From Colwellia chukchiensis (GTDB lineage Bacteria > Pseudomonadota > Gammaproteobacteria > Enterobacterales > Alteromonadaceae): a stretch of DNA of 64,000 bases. The notes below the pieces were generated by a model that was not told the origin of the DNA, did not search any database, and saw nothing but the letters and a program-made list of their open reading frames with translations. Positions within the stretch are counted from its first letter, which is position 1, and each line of letters begins with the position of its first letter. Positions 55,345-64,000 of the stretch are shown in pieces. The stretch spans positions 558,001 to 622,000 of the forward strand of contig NZ_NBOC01000001.1 of the NCBI RefSeq assembly GCF_002104455.1, given 5' to 3'. The position numbers and the translations under genes are program-made.

Positions 55345-56106
55345 TTACCATTTTTTCTTAGGTTGAAATAGCAAGTCTAAATCGTCTTCTTCCGCTTTTG
55401 CTTTTTTAGCGGCATCTTTGGCATTGGTGTTCTTTAGTGAAGAGGTGATACCATCCAAGACACTTTCAATTTCTTCACGTTTTTTACTGCAATAATCCGT
55501 TTGTAACGGACTGTCAGCGATAGTTTGTAATGCTTTTTCTAAATATTGTCTAGCTGAGCCTAGCATTTCTTTTTGGTAAGCTATCATGCCACGTTTTTGT
55601 AGGCTTTCTACGCCAATTTTTAACTGCATAGCAGATAACTTATGATCTTCTTGGGTAAAGCTTTGTGCGTCTAAATTGCCTTTAGATTGCTCTGACTTTA
55701 AGGTAGCGCGTAGTTTTTTAATGCTTTGTAATATTGCCACTAAGTGCTGTTCGTTATCAGGTAGGTTGAAGGCTTGCTCAGTGTCTGAGTTGCTCGTATT
55801 GCTGCTAGCATCTAATCGTGCTTGTAGCTCTTGCACGCGTTTTGTTAATAATTTATTTTCGGGAAATATTTTAGCCATAGCGATGGCGGCATTTAAACTA
55901 CGATTATTAAGAATTTTGACTAAATTCGGGTTGTTGGGCAGGTTTGCTAAACTCACAAGCAATTCTTCTGTTTCATCAATAATAGCTTTTTGTTTTGCCG
56001 CTTTAGCACGCTTTTCTTGTGCTACTTTCTCTTTATGCTGCTGTATTGCATTGACTACCACGACTATGATAACTAAAGCGATAATTAACGCGATGATAAT
56101 ACCCAT
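55345..56106 (-). CDS. Membrane-anchored coiled-coil protein of unknown function
   Basis: 253 residues: an N-terminal transmembrane helix (GIIIALIIALVIIVVVVNAI) and then a cytosolic, mostly helical and charged region. A coiled coil rich in Lys/Glu/Ala occupies about residues 25-60; a second helical segment is about 120-215 with TPR-like spacing (AYQKEMLGSARQYLEKALQTI). The Lys-rich C-terminus ends in DDLDLLFQPKKKW. I do not recognise the family by name. It lies upstream of the small basic gene and is divergent from cysB. Confidence 0.7.
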   Translation of the reverse strand: MGIIIALIIALVIIVVVVNAIQQHKEKVAQEKRAKAAKQKAIIDETEELLVSLANLPNNPNLVKILNNRSLNAAIAMAKIFPENKLLTKRVQELQARLDASSNTSNSDTEQAFNLPDNEQHLVAILQSIKKLRATLKSEQSKGNLDAQSFTQEDHKLSAMQLKIGVESLQKRGMIAYQKEMLGSARQYLEKALQTIADSPLQTDYCSKKREEIESVLDGITSSLKNTNAKDAAKKAKAEEDDLDLLFQPKKKW

Positions 56107-57524
<1,418 letters not shown>

Positions 57525-57553
57525 TTACTTAAGGTTAGCTCTTGTTGCTAAAC

Positions 57554-57588
57554 AATAAGCCGTAGTTCATAGCTACGGCTTATTTCTT
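57554..57588 (+). terminator. Terminator between cysB and sdaA
   Basis: AATAAGCCGTAG and CTACGGCTTATT form a perfect 12-bp stem with a 7-nt loop, followed by TCTTATC. It ends cysB and possibly also the convergent sdaA, which stops 22 bp away. Confidence 0.75.
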
Positions 57589-57609
57589 ATCAGTAAATTA
57601 ATGCCTTGG

Positions 57610-58986
57610 TTAACATTCGATAATATTAACCGCCAAGCCACCGCGAGACGTTTCTTTATATTTAGTTTTCATGTCATTGCCAGTATCCCACATGGTTTTG
57701 ATCACTTTATCTAATGAAACTTTATGCTTACCTGTGCCGCGCAAAGCTAATCGTGAGGCGTTTATGGCTTTGACCGACCCCATAGCGTTGCGTTCAATAC
57801 AAGGGACTTGCACTAATCCGCCAACAGGATCACAGGTTAAACCTAAGTTATGCTCCATGCCAATTTCAGCGGCATTTTCAACTTGTACCGGAGAGCCACC
57901 CATGATTTCTGTTAATGCGCCAGCGGCCATTGAACAGGCAACGCCTACCTCTGCTTGACAACCACCTTCAGCGCCCGAAATAGTGGCGTTGGTTTTATAT
58001 AAAATACCAATTGCAGCGGCGGTTAATAAATAGCGAATAACGTCATCTTCTTCAACGGGCTTAATAAATTTATTGTAATAAGACAATACGGCAGGAATGA
58101 TGCCCGCCGCGCCATTAGTTGGCGCTGTTACTACGCGGCTACCTGCTGCGTTTTCTTCATTTACCGCCAAGGCGAATAAGTTAACCCAATCCATGGCAGA
58201 AAGCGGATCGGCATTTTTCTCTACGGATAGTGAGCGGTGCAGTGCAGGGGCTCTGCGTAGTACTTTTAAACCACCAGGTAGCACTCCTTCGGTTACCATG
58301 CCACGCTCGATACTTGCTTTCATTGCCTGCCAAATTTCAAGTAGGCCAGCACGAATATCCGCTTCATCTTGTAAGCACTTTTCATTGTCCATCATGATAC
58401 TGCTGATGCTTAGGCCTTTGTCGTTGGCAATTTGTAATAACTCATCGGCGCTAGAGAAACGGTGCGGGCGCTCTATGTTGCTATGTAAAGATAGCGCTTT
58501 GTCTTTTTCTTTCTCAAAATCACAATCTTCAACGATAAAGCCACCACCAATGGAATAGTAGGTTTCTTCATAAATCACCTGATCGCCCTGATAAGCGAAA
58601 AAAGTCATCGCGTTAGCATGCGCGGGTAGCGATTTTCTTCGATGATAAATAATGGCATTGTCTTTAGGAAAGTCGATTAAATGCTGCATATTGAGGTTTA
58701 TCTTCTCACTTGCCACTACAGCAGCGAGCGTTGACTCGATAGATTCAACCGGAATGGTTTCAGGACTCTGTCCTGTTAAACCTAAAATAACCGCTTTACC
58801 TGTACCGTGACCAATGCCTGTTTGACCAAGCGAGCCAAATAATTCACATTTGACTCGATCAGTATCCGTTAATTTATTGGCCGCGATAAGATTTTCAACA
58901 AATAGCTTGGCAGCTTTCATTGGACCAACGGTATGTGAACTGGATGGACCAATTCCAATTGAAAACATATCAAATACACTAATCAT
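57610..58986 (-). CDS. sdaA: L-serine ammonia-lyase, iron-sulfur dependent
   Basis: Deaminates L-serine to pyruvate. From the ATG at 58986 ([27 protein letters not shown]) it has 458 residues, the normal length of single-chain bacterial enzymes; the ORF runs 28 codons further up with no ribosome binding site. The N-terminal SSSHTVGP motif, and the cluster cysteines in [17 protein letters not shown] and [19 protein letters not shown] are present. [19 protein letters not shown] is the catalytic-domain signature. Its own unit. Confidence 0.95.
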   Translation of the reverse strand: MISVFDMFSIGIGPSSSHTVGPMKAAKLFVENLIAANKLTDTDRVKCELFGSLGQTGIGHGTGKAVILGLTGQSPETIPVESIESTLAAVVASEKINLNMQHLIDFPKDNAIIYHRRKSLPAHANAMTFFAYQGDQVIYEETYYSIGGGFIVEDCDFEKEKDKALSLHSNIERPHRFSSADELLQIANDKGLSISSIMMDNEKCLQDEADIRAGLLEIWQAMKASIERGMVTEGVLPGGLKVLRRAPALHRSLSVEKNADPLSAMDWVNLFALAVNEENAAGSRVVTAPTNGAAGIIPAVLSYYNKFIKPVEEDDVIRYLLTAAAIGILYKTNATISGAEGGCQAEVGVACSMAAGALTEIMGGSPVQVENAAEIGMEHNLGLTCDPVGGLVQVPCIERNAMGSVKAINASRLALRGTGKHKVSLDKVIKTMWDTGNDMKTKYKETSRGGLAVNIIEC

Positions 58987-59118
58987 AAGGTAACCTGAAT
59001 ATATAATGTTGAATATTGCTAAATATAAAATTTTGTGCGGTGATTGTAGCCGAAAGCTTTCAGCATGCAAAACAAATTGTCATTTCTGCAAAGATAATCC
59101 TACGTTGAGATATGCCCT

Positions 59119-59688
59119 TTAGTTTAGCAGTAGGCTTAGGTCGTGCAAGATGGCAGCTGTTGCTCCCCAAATATTGTATTGTTGATAAGGCATAAAGTGT
59201 ACATTATGATGCCCACCTTGATGGTATACCGGCACTTGAATATGATGTTGACGTTGCAAAAAGTGTGTCAGGGGCACTTGAAATACTTCTGCCACTTCAT
59301 TTTTGTCTATGTGGTAGTGCTCACTAGTCGCGACTAAGGCCACTATCGGGGTTATTTCATAACCTGAAATAGTTTGATAAGACTTTAATTGTCCCAACAC
59401 GTCAATAAAGTCGGCGGGTAGGCCTATTTCTTCCTGTGTTTCGCGCAGCGCGGTGGCGGTAACGTCAAAGTCAAAGGCTTCCACTTTACCGCCTGGGAAG
59501 CAAATTTGCCCTGGGTGATGACTCAAATGACTCGCTCGCTTGGTCAGCAGCACATCTAGCTGTGTTTCATTACTGACGATGGGGATCAGTACCGCGGCAC
59601 TTTTTAGCTTGTTTTGATAACGATAACTGTGTTTTGACGCTGGCAGCGCCCGTAATTGAAAGCGCTGTATAAATTCATCTTTTGTCAT
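59119..59688 (-). CDS. CoA-pyrophosphatase-like Nudix hydrolase
   Basis: 189 residues from ATG 59688 (AAGG ribosome binding site; a TTG four codons up is unlikely). It contains the UPF0035/CoA pyrophosphatase signature LLTKRASHLSHHPGQICFPG directly before the Nudix box GGKVEAFDFDVTATALRETQEEIGL (metal Glu residues kept in RETQEE). Relatives (NudL, YeaB) split coenzyme A or related pyrophosphates. It lies 30 bp after pabB and is likely co-transcribed with it, the common arrangement. Confidence 0.92.
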   Translation of the reverse strand: MTKDEFIQRFQLRALPASKHSYRYQNKLKSAAVLIPIVSNETQLDVLLTKRASHLSHHPGQICFPGGKVEAFDFDVTATALRETQEEIGLPADFIDVLGQLKSYQTISGYEITPIVALVATSEHYHIDKNEVAEVFQVPLTHFLQRQHHIQVPVYHQGGHHNVHFMPYQQYNIWGATAAILHDLSLLLN

Positions 59689-59718
59689 ACATACCTTCAA
59701 AGGTTAAATTAACTAGGC

Positions 59719-61185
59719 TCAATTTTTTGATTTGTCACGGTTGAGCGCGCTTAATACTGGGAGGATCTTCTGCACTTTATCGTAAGTTTCTTGATACTCG
59801 CTGTCAACGTTTGAATCTGCCACTAAGCCACCGCCCGCCCAGCAGTGAATGCTTTGTTGGTGACACACCAAGGTACGAATGGTAATGCTAGTATCCATAT
59901 TGCCGCATGCTGAAATATACCCAATAGCACCACAATAAACACTGCGCTGGTGTGGCTCAAGCTCTTCGATGATATCCATGGCTCTAATTTTGGGCGCACC
60001 AGTAATTGAACCACCAGGAAAAGCCGCGCGCAGTAAGTCGCTTGCAGCATATTGCGGGGCTATTTCACCTACCACAGTACTGACTAAATGATGGACAGCT
60101 GGAAAGCTTTCAATGGCAAATAGCTCAGGGACTTTCACTGTGCCAGCTTGACAAACACGGCTAATATCATTGCGCAATAAGTCTACGATCATTAAGTTTT
60201 CGGCGCGATCTTTACTCGCCTGTTGTAAGGTTTTGGCATTGGCTCGGTCGATATTTTCATCAGTGCTGCGTGGTCGTGTACCTTTAATGGGTTTGCTTTG
60301 TACCTTGCTATCGCGCAGTTGTAAAAAACGCTCGGGTGAAATACTTAAAATCGCACTGTCTTGAAAGCGCAAAAATGCCGAGAAAGGCGCTTTATTTTCC
60401 TGCCTTAAGGCACAATAAGCTTGAAATTCATCACCTTGATATTGAGCGCTAAAACGCTGAGCTAAATTAATTTGATAACAATCACCAGCCAATAAGTAAT
60501 CTTGTACTTGCTGAAATTTTTGACGGTATTGCATTTGGCTGATGTTGGATTGCCAAGGCGTGGTGAGACGAAAGCTATCTGGTAAGTTGCTTTTAACTGA
60601 GCCAAGTGCTTTAGCTTTAAGCGCTTGGTTAAAAAAATGGCAAATATCAGCCCGGTCATCTTCACAGCAAAGTAGCCAAGTTTGCTGTAATTTACGGTCG
60701 AAAATTATAGCCTGTTGGTAAATACCAATGGCCATATCTGGGATATTAATATCTTTGTCTGTTTGCTGCTTGATCACCTCAAAGCGCTTACCTAAGTCAT
60801 AAGCAAAATAGCCAAGTGCGCCGCCGCTAAAAGGTAAATTATTCGCGCTTATTTCAATGTGACTAAAGCTTGTTTGTAACTCACGCTGTAATAACAATAA
60901 CGGGTCGTCATCACTGTGATATTCACGGCTTGGGTTAGTCTGCTTTATCTTAGTTGTTTTACCCTTGGTGGTTAATGTTGTCACCGGCTGCCAGACTATA
61001 ATGTCATAGCGACTATCAACATGGGCACTGTCACAGGAGTCTAGCCACATCGCCCAGGGTTGATCGGCGATAGTGGCAAATAAAGATTGGCTATCAAAGC
61101 TAACTTCGAGTTGCAGTAAATGCGAGTTTAGTGATCTGGTGGCGTTTGTTGGCAATGTCTTCTCACAGCAGTAAATTTCGACCAT
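59719..61185 (-). CDS. pabB: Aminodeoxychorismate synthase component I
   Basis: Makes 4-amino-4-deoxychorismate from chorismate for folate, with PabA supplying ammonia. It has 488 residues. The C-terminal chorismate-binding domain carries KPIKGTRPRSTDENIDRANA, SKDRAENLMIVDLLRNDISRV, GSITGAPKIRAMDIIEELE and GAIGYISACGNMDTSITIRT. The lysine of PIKGTRPR (about 278) is the PabB-type nucleophile, in contrast to TrpE's alanine, which supports the call over anthranilate synthase. No pabA is nearby. Confidence 0.94.
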   Translation of the reverse strand: MVEIYCCEKTLPTNATRSLNSHLLQLEVSFDSQSLFATIADQPWAMWLDSCDSAHVDSRYDIIVWQPVTTLTTKGKTTKIKQTNPSREYHSDDDPLLLLQRELQTSFSHIEISANNLPFSGGALGYFAYDLGKRFEVIKQQTDKDINIPDMAIGIYQQAIIFDRKLQQTWLLCCEDDRADICHFFNQALKAKALGSVKSNLPDSFRLTTPWQSNISQMQYRQKFQQVQDYLLAGDCYQINLAQRFSAQYQGDEFQAYCALRQENKAPFSAFLRFQDSAILSISPERFLQLRDSKVQSKPIKGTRPRSTDENIDRANAKTLQQASKDRAENLMIVDLLRNDISRVCQAGTVKVPELFAIESFPAVHHLVSTVVGEIAPQYAASDLLRAAFPGGSITGAPKIRAMDIIEELEPHQRSVYCGAIGYISACGNMDTSITIRTLVCHQQSIHCWAGGGLVADSNVDSEYQETYDKVQKILPVLSALNRDKSKN

Positions 61186-61310
61186 TATTATAGAGAGCTA
61201 CATGCCTTTAGAGCAATTGATACTGGTAGCTATTTAACTTTGGGGGTATGATATCGGCAAATTTATAACTTTCAACTTTTCTCTCGCGAATTAACCAAAA
61301 AGAGACCGTT

Positions 61311-62843
61311 ATGGCTATTATTAAACAACAAGATTTAATCGAAAGTGTTGCCGATGCCTTGCAATATATTTCTTATTATCACCCGTTAGACTTTATCCAA
61401 GCGCTTGAAAAAGCGTATAACAAAGAAGAAAGTCAGGCTGCAAAAGATGCCATAGCGCAGATCTTAATTAACTCTCGCATGTCAGCCCACGGTAAACGAC
61501 CTATTTGCCAAGATACCGGTATCGTCACATGTTTTGTCAAAGTCGGTATGGCGGTGCAGTGGGATAGCACAGACATGACAGTACAAGAAATGATTGATGA
61601 AGGTACGCGTCGCGCATATTTGAACCCAGACAACCCACTACGCGCCTCAATTGTTGCTGATCCAGCGGGTAAGCGTATTAACACTAAAGATAATACGCCA
61701 TCGGTAGTGCATATTGATATGGTGGCTGGTGATCAAATTGAAGTGATGATAGCTGCTAAGGGTGGCGGCAGTGAAAACAAAGCAAAAATGGCGATGTTAA
61801 ACCCAAGTGACTCTATTGCTGACTGGGTGGTAAAAACCCTGCCAACGATGGGCGCTGGTTGGTGTCCACCGGGCATGTTAGGCATAGGAATTGGTGGCAC
61901 AGCGGAAAAAGCCGGGGTATTGGCTAAAGAAAGCTTGATGGAGCCAGTTAATATTCAAGAGCTTATCGACCGTGGCCCAGAAAACGCGGAAGAAGCATTA
62001 CGTCTTGAAATATTTGAGCGGGTAAATAAATTAGGTATTGGCGCGCAAGGCTTAGGCGGCTTAACCACTGTGGTTGATATTAAAATTAATTCAGTACCAA
62101 CTCATGCCGCGTCAAAGCCTGTGGTGATGATCCCGAACTGCGCCGCAACACGTCATGTGCACTTTCACCTTGATGGTTCAGGGCCGGCGGATTTAACGCC
62201 GCCTAAATTAGAAGATTGGCCAGAAATCACCTGGGAAGTAGGTGAAAATGTTCGTCGTGTTAATGTTGATGAGCTATCCAAAGCGGATATTAGCAGCTGG
62301 AAAACCGGAGAAACTGTACTGCTTAGCGGCACGATTTTAACGGGTCGCGATGCCGCTCATAAGCGTATTCAAGAAATGTTGGCTGCAGGTGAAAGTTTAC
62401 CTGTAGACTTTACTGATAAGTTTATTTATTACGTTGGTCCAGTTGACGCTATTGGCGACGAAGCGGTTGGTCCTGCGGGTCCTACAACCGCCACGCGTAT
62501 GGATAAATTTACCGAAATGATGTTATCTAAAACCGGCTTACTCGGCACTATAGGTAAGGCTGAACGTGGTCCAGCAACGGTTGAAAGCATTAAAAACCAT
62601 AAGTCAGTTTACCTTATGGCCGTTGGTGGTGCCGCATACTTAGTGTCAAAAGCCATTAAAAAGGCGAAAGTGGTAGCGTTTGAAGATATGGGCATGGAAG
62701 CGATTTACGAGTTTGTGGTTGAAGATATGCCAGTGACCGTTGCCGTTGATAGTTTAGGTGAGTCGGCACATGTTACCGGCCCAGCAATATGGCAAGCAAA
62801 AATTGAAGAGCTCGACAGTAAACTAAGTACCTCAAGTAACTAA
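61311..62843 (+). CDS. Class I fumarate hydratase (4Fe-4S)
   Basis: Iron-sulfur fumarase of the TCA cycle, single-chain FumA/FumB type, 510 residues. Cluster cysteines are in GKRPICQDTGIVTCFVKVG-type stretch (RPICQDTG, about 65), MIPNCAATRHVHFH (about 278) and GWCPPGMLGIGIGGTAEKAG (about 185, the third candidate). C-terminal domain contains GPAGPTTATRMDKF and PATVESIKNHKSVYLMAVGGAAYL. Oxygen-sensitive by nature. Divergent from pabB, with terminator downstream. Confidence 0.95.
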   Translation: MAIIKQQDLIESVADALQYISYYHPLDFIQALEKAYNKEESQAAKDAIAQILINSRMSAHGKRPICQDTGIVTCFVKVGMAVQWDSTDMTVQEMIDEGTRRAYLNPDNPLRASIVADPAGKRINTKDNTPSVVHIDMVAGDQIEVMIAAKGGGSENKAKMAMLNPSDSIADWVVKTLPTMGAGWCPPGMLGIGIGGTAEKAGVLAKESLMEPVNIQELIDRGPENAEEALRLEIFERVNKLGIGAQGLGGLTTVVDIKINSVPTHAASKPVVMIPNCAATRHVHFHLDGSGPADLTPPKLEDWPEITWEVGENVRRVNVDELSKADISSWKTGETVLLSGTILTGRDAAHKRIQEMLAAGESLPVDFTDKFIYYVGPVDAIGDEAVGPAGPTTATRMDKFTEMMLSKTGLLGTIGKAERGPATVESIKNHKSVYLMAVGGAAYLVSKAIKKAKVVAFEDMGMEAIYEFVVEDMPVTVAVDSLGESAHVTGPAIWQAKIEELDSKLSTSSN

Positions 62844-62891
62844 TTTACCTGCAGGGTAAGTCTTATTGATTGACAGCATCGTTGTTAAATA

Positions 62892-62913
62892 AACGCCCAA
62901 ACGGGCGTTTTTT
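62892..62913 (+). terminator. Terminator of the fumarase gene
   Basis: AACGCCC and GGGCGTT pair around an AAAC centre, with TTTT following. It lies about 48 bp after the fumarase stop. Confidence 0.85.
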
Positions 62914-62943
62914 AAAGACATAATCATAAAAAAGAAGGATGTT

Positions 62944-64000
62944 ATGAAACAAAAACTGATGAAACTAGCCGCGGCAGGTATGTTAGCATTTGCCAGTATG
63001 TCGCTAGTCGCCAAAGACCACAAACCGCAAGTTCTCGATGTAAATGCCTTGACAGAGCTTAATCAAATTCACGACTTTATCGTTTCTCCTCAAGGCGATA
63101 GCTTTATATACCGCTTAGCAAAGGGGATAAACTCAGCTGATAATCATTTATACCTTCAACAGGTTAATAGCAAGCAAGCGCAACAATTAACGAGTCATGA
63201 AAGTGCCGCAACTAATGTGGTGTATGCGGCTGATGGTCATAGCATTTATTTTTTGTCAGCGCGCAGTGGTAGCTCACAAATATGGCAATTGCCGTTAACG
63301 GGTGGCGAAGCAAAGCAAATATCAGATTTGCCAATCGGCATTAATGGTTTTGCGGTTTCTAAAGATGGCCAGCGCTTTGCGCTTGAATTAACGGTATTAC
63401 CTGGCTGTGAAACATTGCAGTGTACCCTAGATGCGCAGGCACTTGACGCTAAGCAAAAGCATAATGTTCGCGTTTATGATCAACTTATGGTGCGACATTG
63501 GGATGTGTGGAATACAGCCTACAAGTCTCATCTATTTATCGCTGAGCGTGCAGAGCAAGGCGCGTTTGTGCACGCAACTGACCTTATGCCTGACTGGCAA
63601 GGTGATATTGTTGGTGCCAGTGAGATCAGCTTTCATCCCAATGGGCAGCGCTTAAGTTTCTCCGCCAAATACCCGAGTACAACGGAAGCTTGGACCACTA
63701 ACTTTGATATTTTTGAGGTGGATTTAAGCAACCATACGCTAAGCAATCTCACCGCAGAAAATACCGCTTGGGATGCCAAGCCGGTATATTCGCCTAATGG
63801 TCGTTATTTAGCTTATAAAGCCATGTCAGTACCTGGCTATGAGTCGGACAAATTTACCTTGATGATCCGTGACAACCAAACTGGTAAAACTCGCGCCATC
63901 GCTAAAAACTGGGATCGTTCAGTAAGCGAGCTCGTATTTGCCAATGACAGCCGCACGTTAATTGTCACCGCTTACGATGTTGGGCAAAAAAGTATATTCG
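62944..64000 (+). CDS. Exported S9-family peptidase (TolB-like propeller), N-terminal part, cut by the window end
   Basis: The first 352 residues of a secreted prolyl-oligopeptidase/acylaminoacyl-peptidase-like protein. Signal peptide MKQKLMKLAAAGMLAFASMS ends near SLVAK. Then come TolB/WD40-type propeller repeats (AADGHSIYFLSARSGSSQIW; VSKDGQRFALELTV; PNGQRLSFSAKYP; SPNGRYLAYKAMSVPGYESD; NDSRTLIVTAYDVG). The catalytic alpha/beta-hydrolase domain lies beyond the window, so the active-site Ser cannot be seen. AAGGA precedes the ATG at 62944, and the frame is open to the last base. The function would be periplasmic peptide degradation. Confidence 0.85.
   Translation, partial: MKQKLMKLAAAGMLAFASMSLVAKDHKPQVLDVNALTELNQIHDFIVSPQGDSFIYRLAKGINSADNHLYLQQVNSKQAQQLTSHESAATNVVYAADGHSIYFLSARSGSSQIWQLPLTGGEAKQISDLPIGINGFAVSKDGQRFALELTVLPGCETLQCTLDAQALDAKQKHNVRVYDQLMVRHWDVWNTAYKSHLFIAERAEQGAFVHATDLMPDWQGDIVGASEISFHPNGQRLSFSAKYPSTTEAWTTNFDIFEVDLSNHTLSNLTAENTAWDAKPVYSPNGRYLAYKAMSVPGYESDKFTLMIRDNQTGKTRAIAKNWDRSVSELVFANDSRTLIVTAYDVGQKSIF

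Overview
The window is chromosomal DNA from a marine-type gammaproteobacterium. Its gene order and protein character fit Alteromonadales, most likely Colwelliaceae (Colwellia/Thalassotalea-like); the family-level placement is inference. It is mostly core genome. I see no phage, integron, CRISPR array or intact insertion sequence.

Layout. 1-6926 (minus strand) is a nearly complete kynurenine / 3-hydroxyanthranilate meta-cleavage operon, transcribed SDR > aldehyde dehydrogenase > RidA-type deaminase > HAO > ACMSD > cyclase-type formamidase > kynureninase > kynurenine 3-monooxygenase (cut by the window edge). 7216-8553 is an exported M20 amidohydrolase. 8739-9470 is an ibpA-type small heat-shock gene with a sigma32-like promoter and a ROSE-like RNA thermometer over its ribosome binding site. 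9624-12510 holds an exported thiol peroxidase and a two-gene signalling unit (receiver-CheC protein plus diguanylate cyclase). 12576-14611 holds a VanZ-like protein and an exported amidohydrolase. 14711-19393 is a MacA/LolD/FtsX-type ABC system. 19542-25233 is the conserved miaB-ybeZ-ybeY-corC-lnt block. 25358-28658 holds a large beta-propeller sensor with a degenerate kinase end and a small unknown protein. 28771-30627 holds a 2OG-Fe(II) oxygenase and a UbiH/UbiF-type hydroxylase.

30885-31492 is a five-gene tRNA operon (Met-Leu-Gln-Gln-Leu) with a clear promoter. 31872-34398 is ychF-pth-rplY. 34680-35456 is a solute-binding-protein gene broken by two homopolymer frameshifts. 35595-38211 is lolB-ispE-prs. 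38491-45385 is hemA-prfA-prmC-sirB2-sirB1-(DUF819 protein)-kdsA. Then come a dicarboxylate symporter, an Ig-repeat lipoprotein with calcium-loop motifs, an arginase-family enzyme, topA, a small His-rich membrane protein, two little-known genes, cysB, L-serine dehydratase, a Nudix hydrolase, pabB, class I fumarase, and a truncated S9-type peptidase at the right edge.

The best candidates for a second look are: the SDR of the kynurenine operon, which lacks the usual Tyr/Lys catalytic pair; the propeller protein with its apparently dead kinase domain; the twice-frameshifted binding protein; the ROSE/sigma32 control of the small heat-shock gene; the receiver-CheC + diguanylate cyclase pair; and a perfect 12-bp hairpin between miaB and ybeZ. 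I did not find a clearly new multi-gene system.
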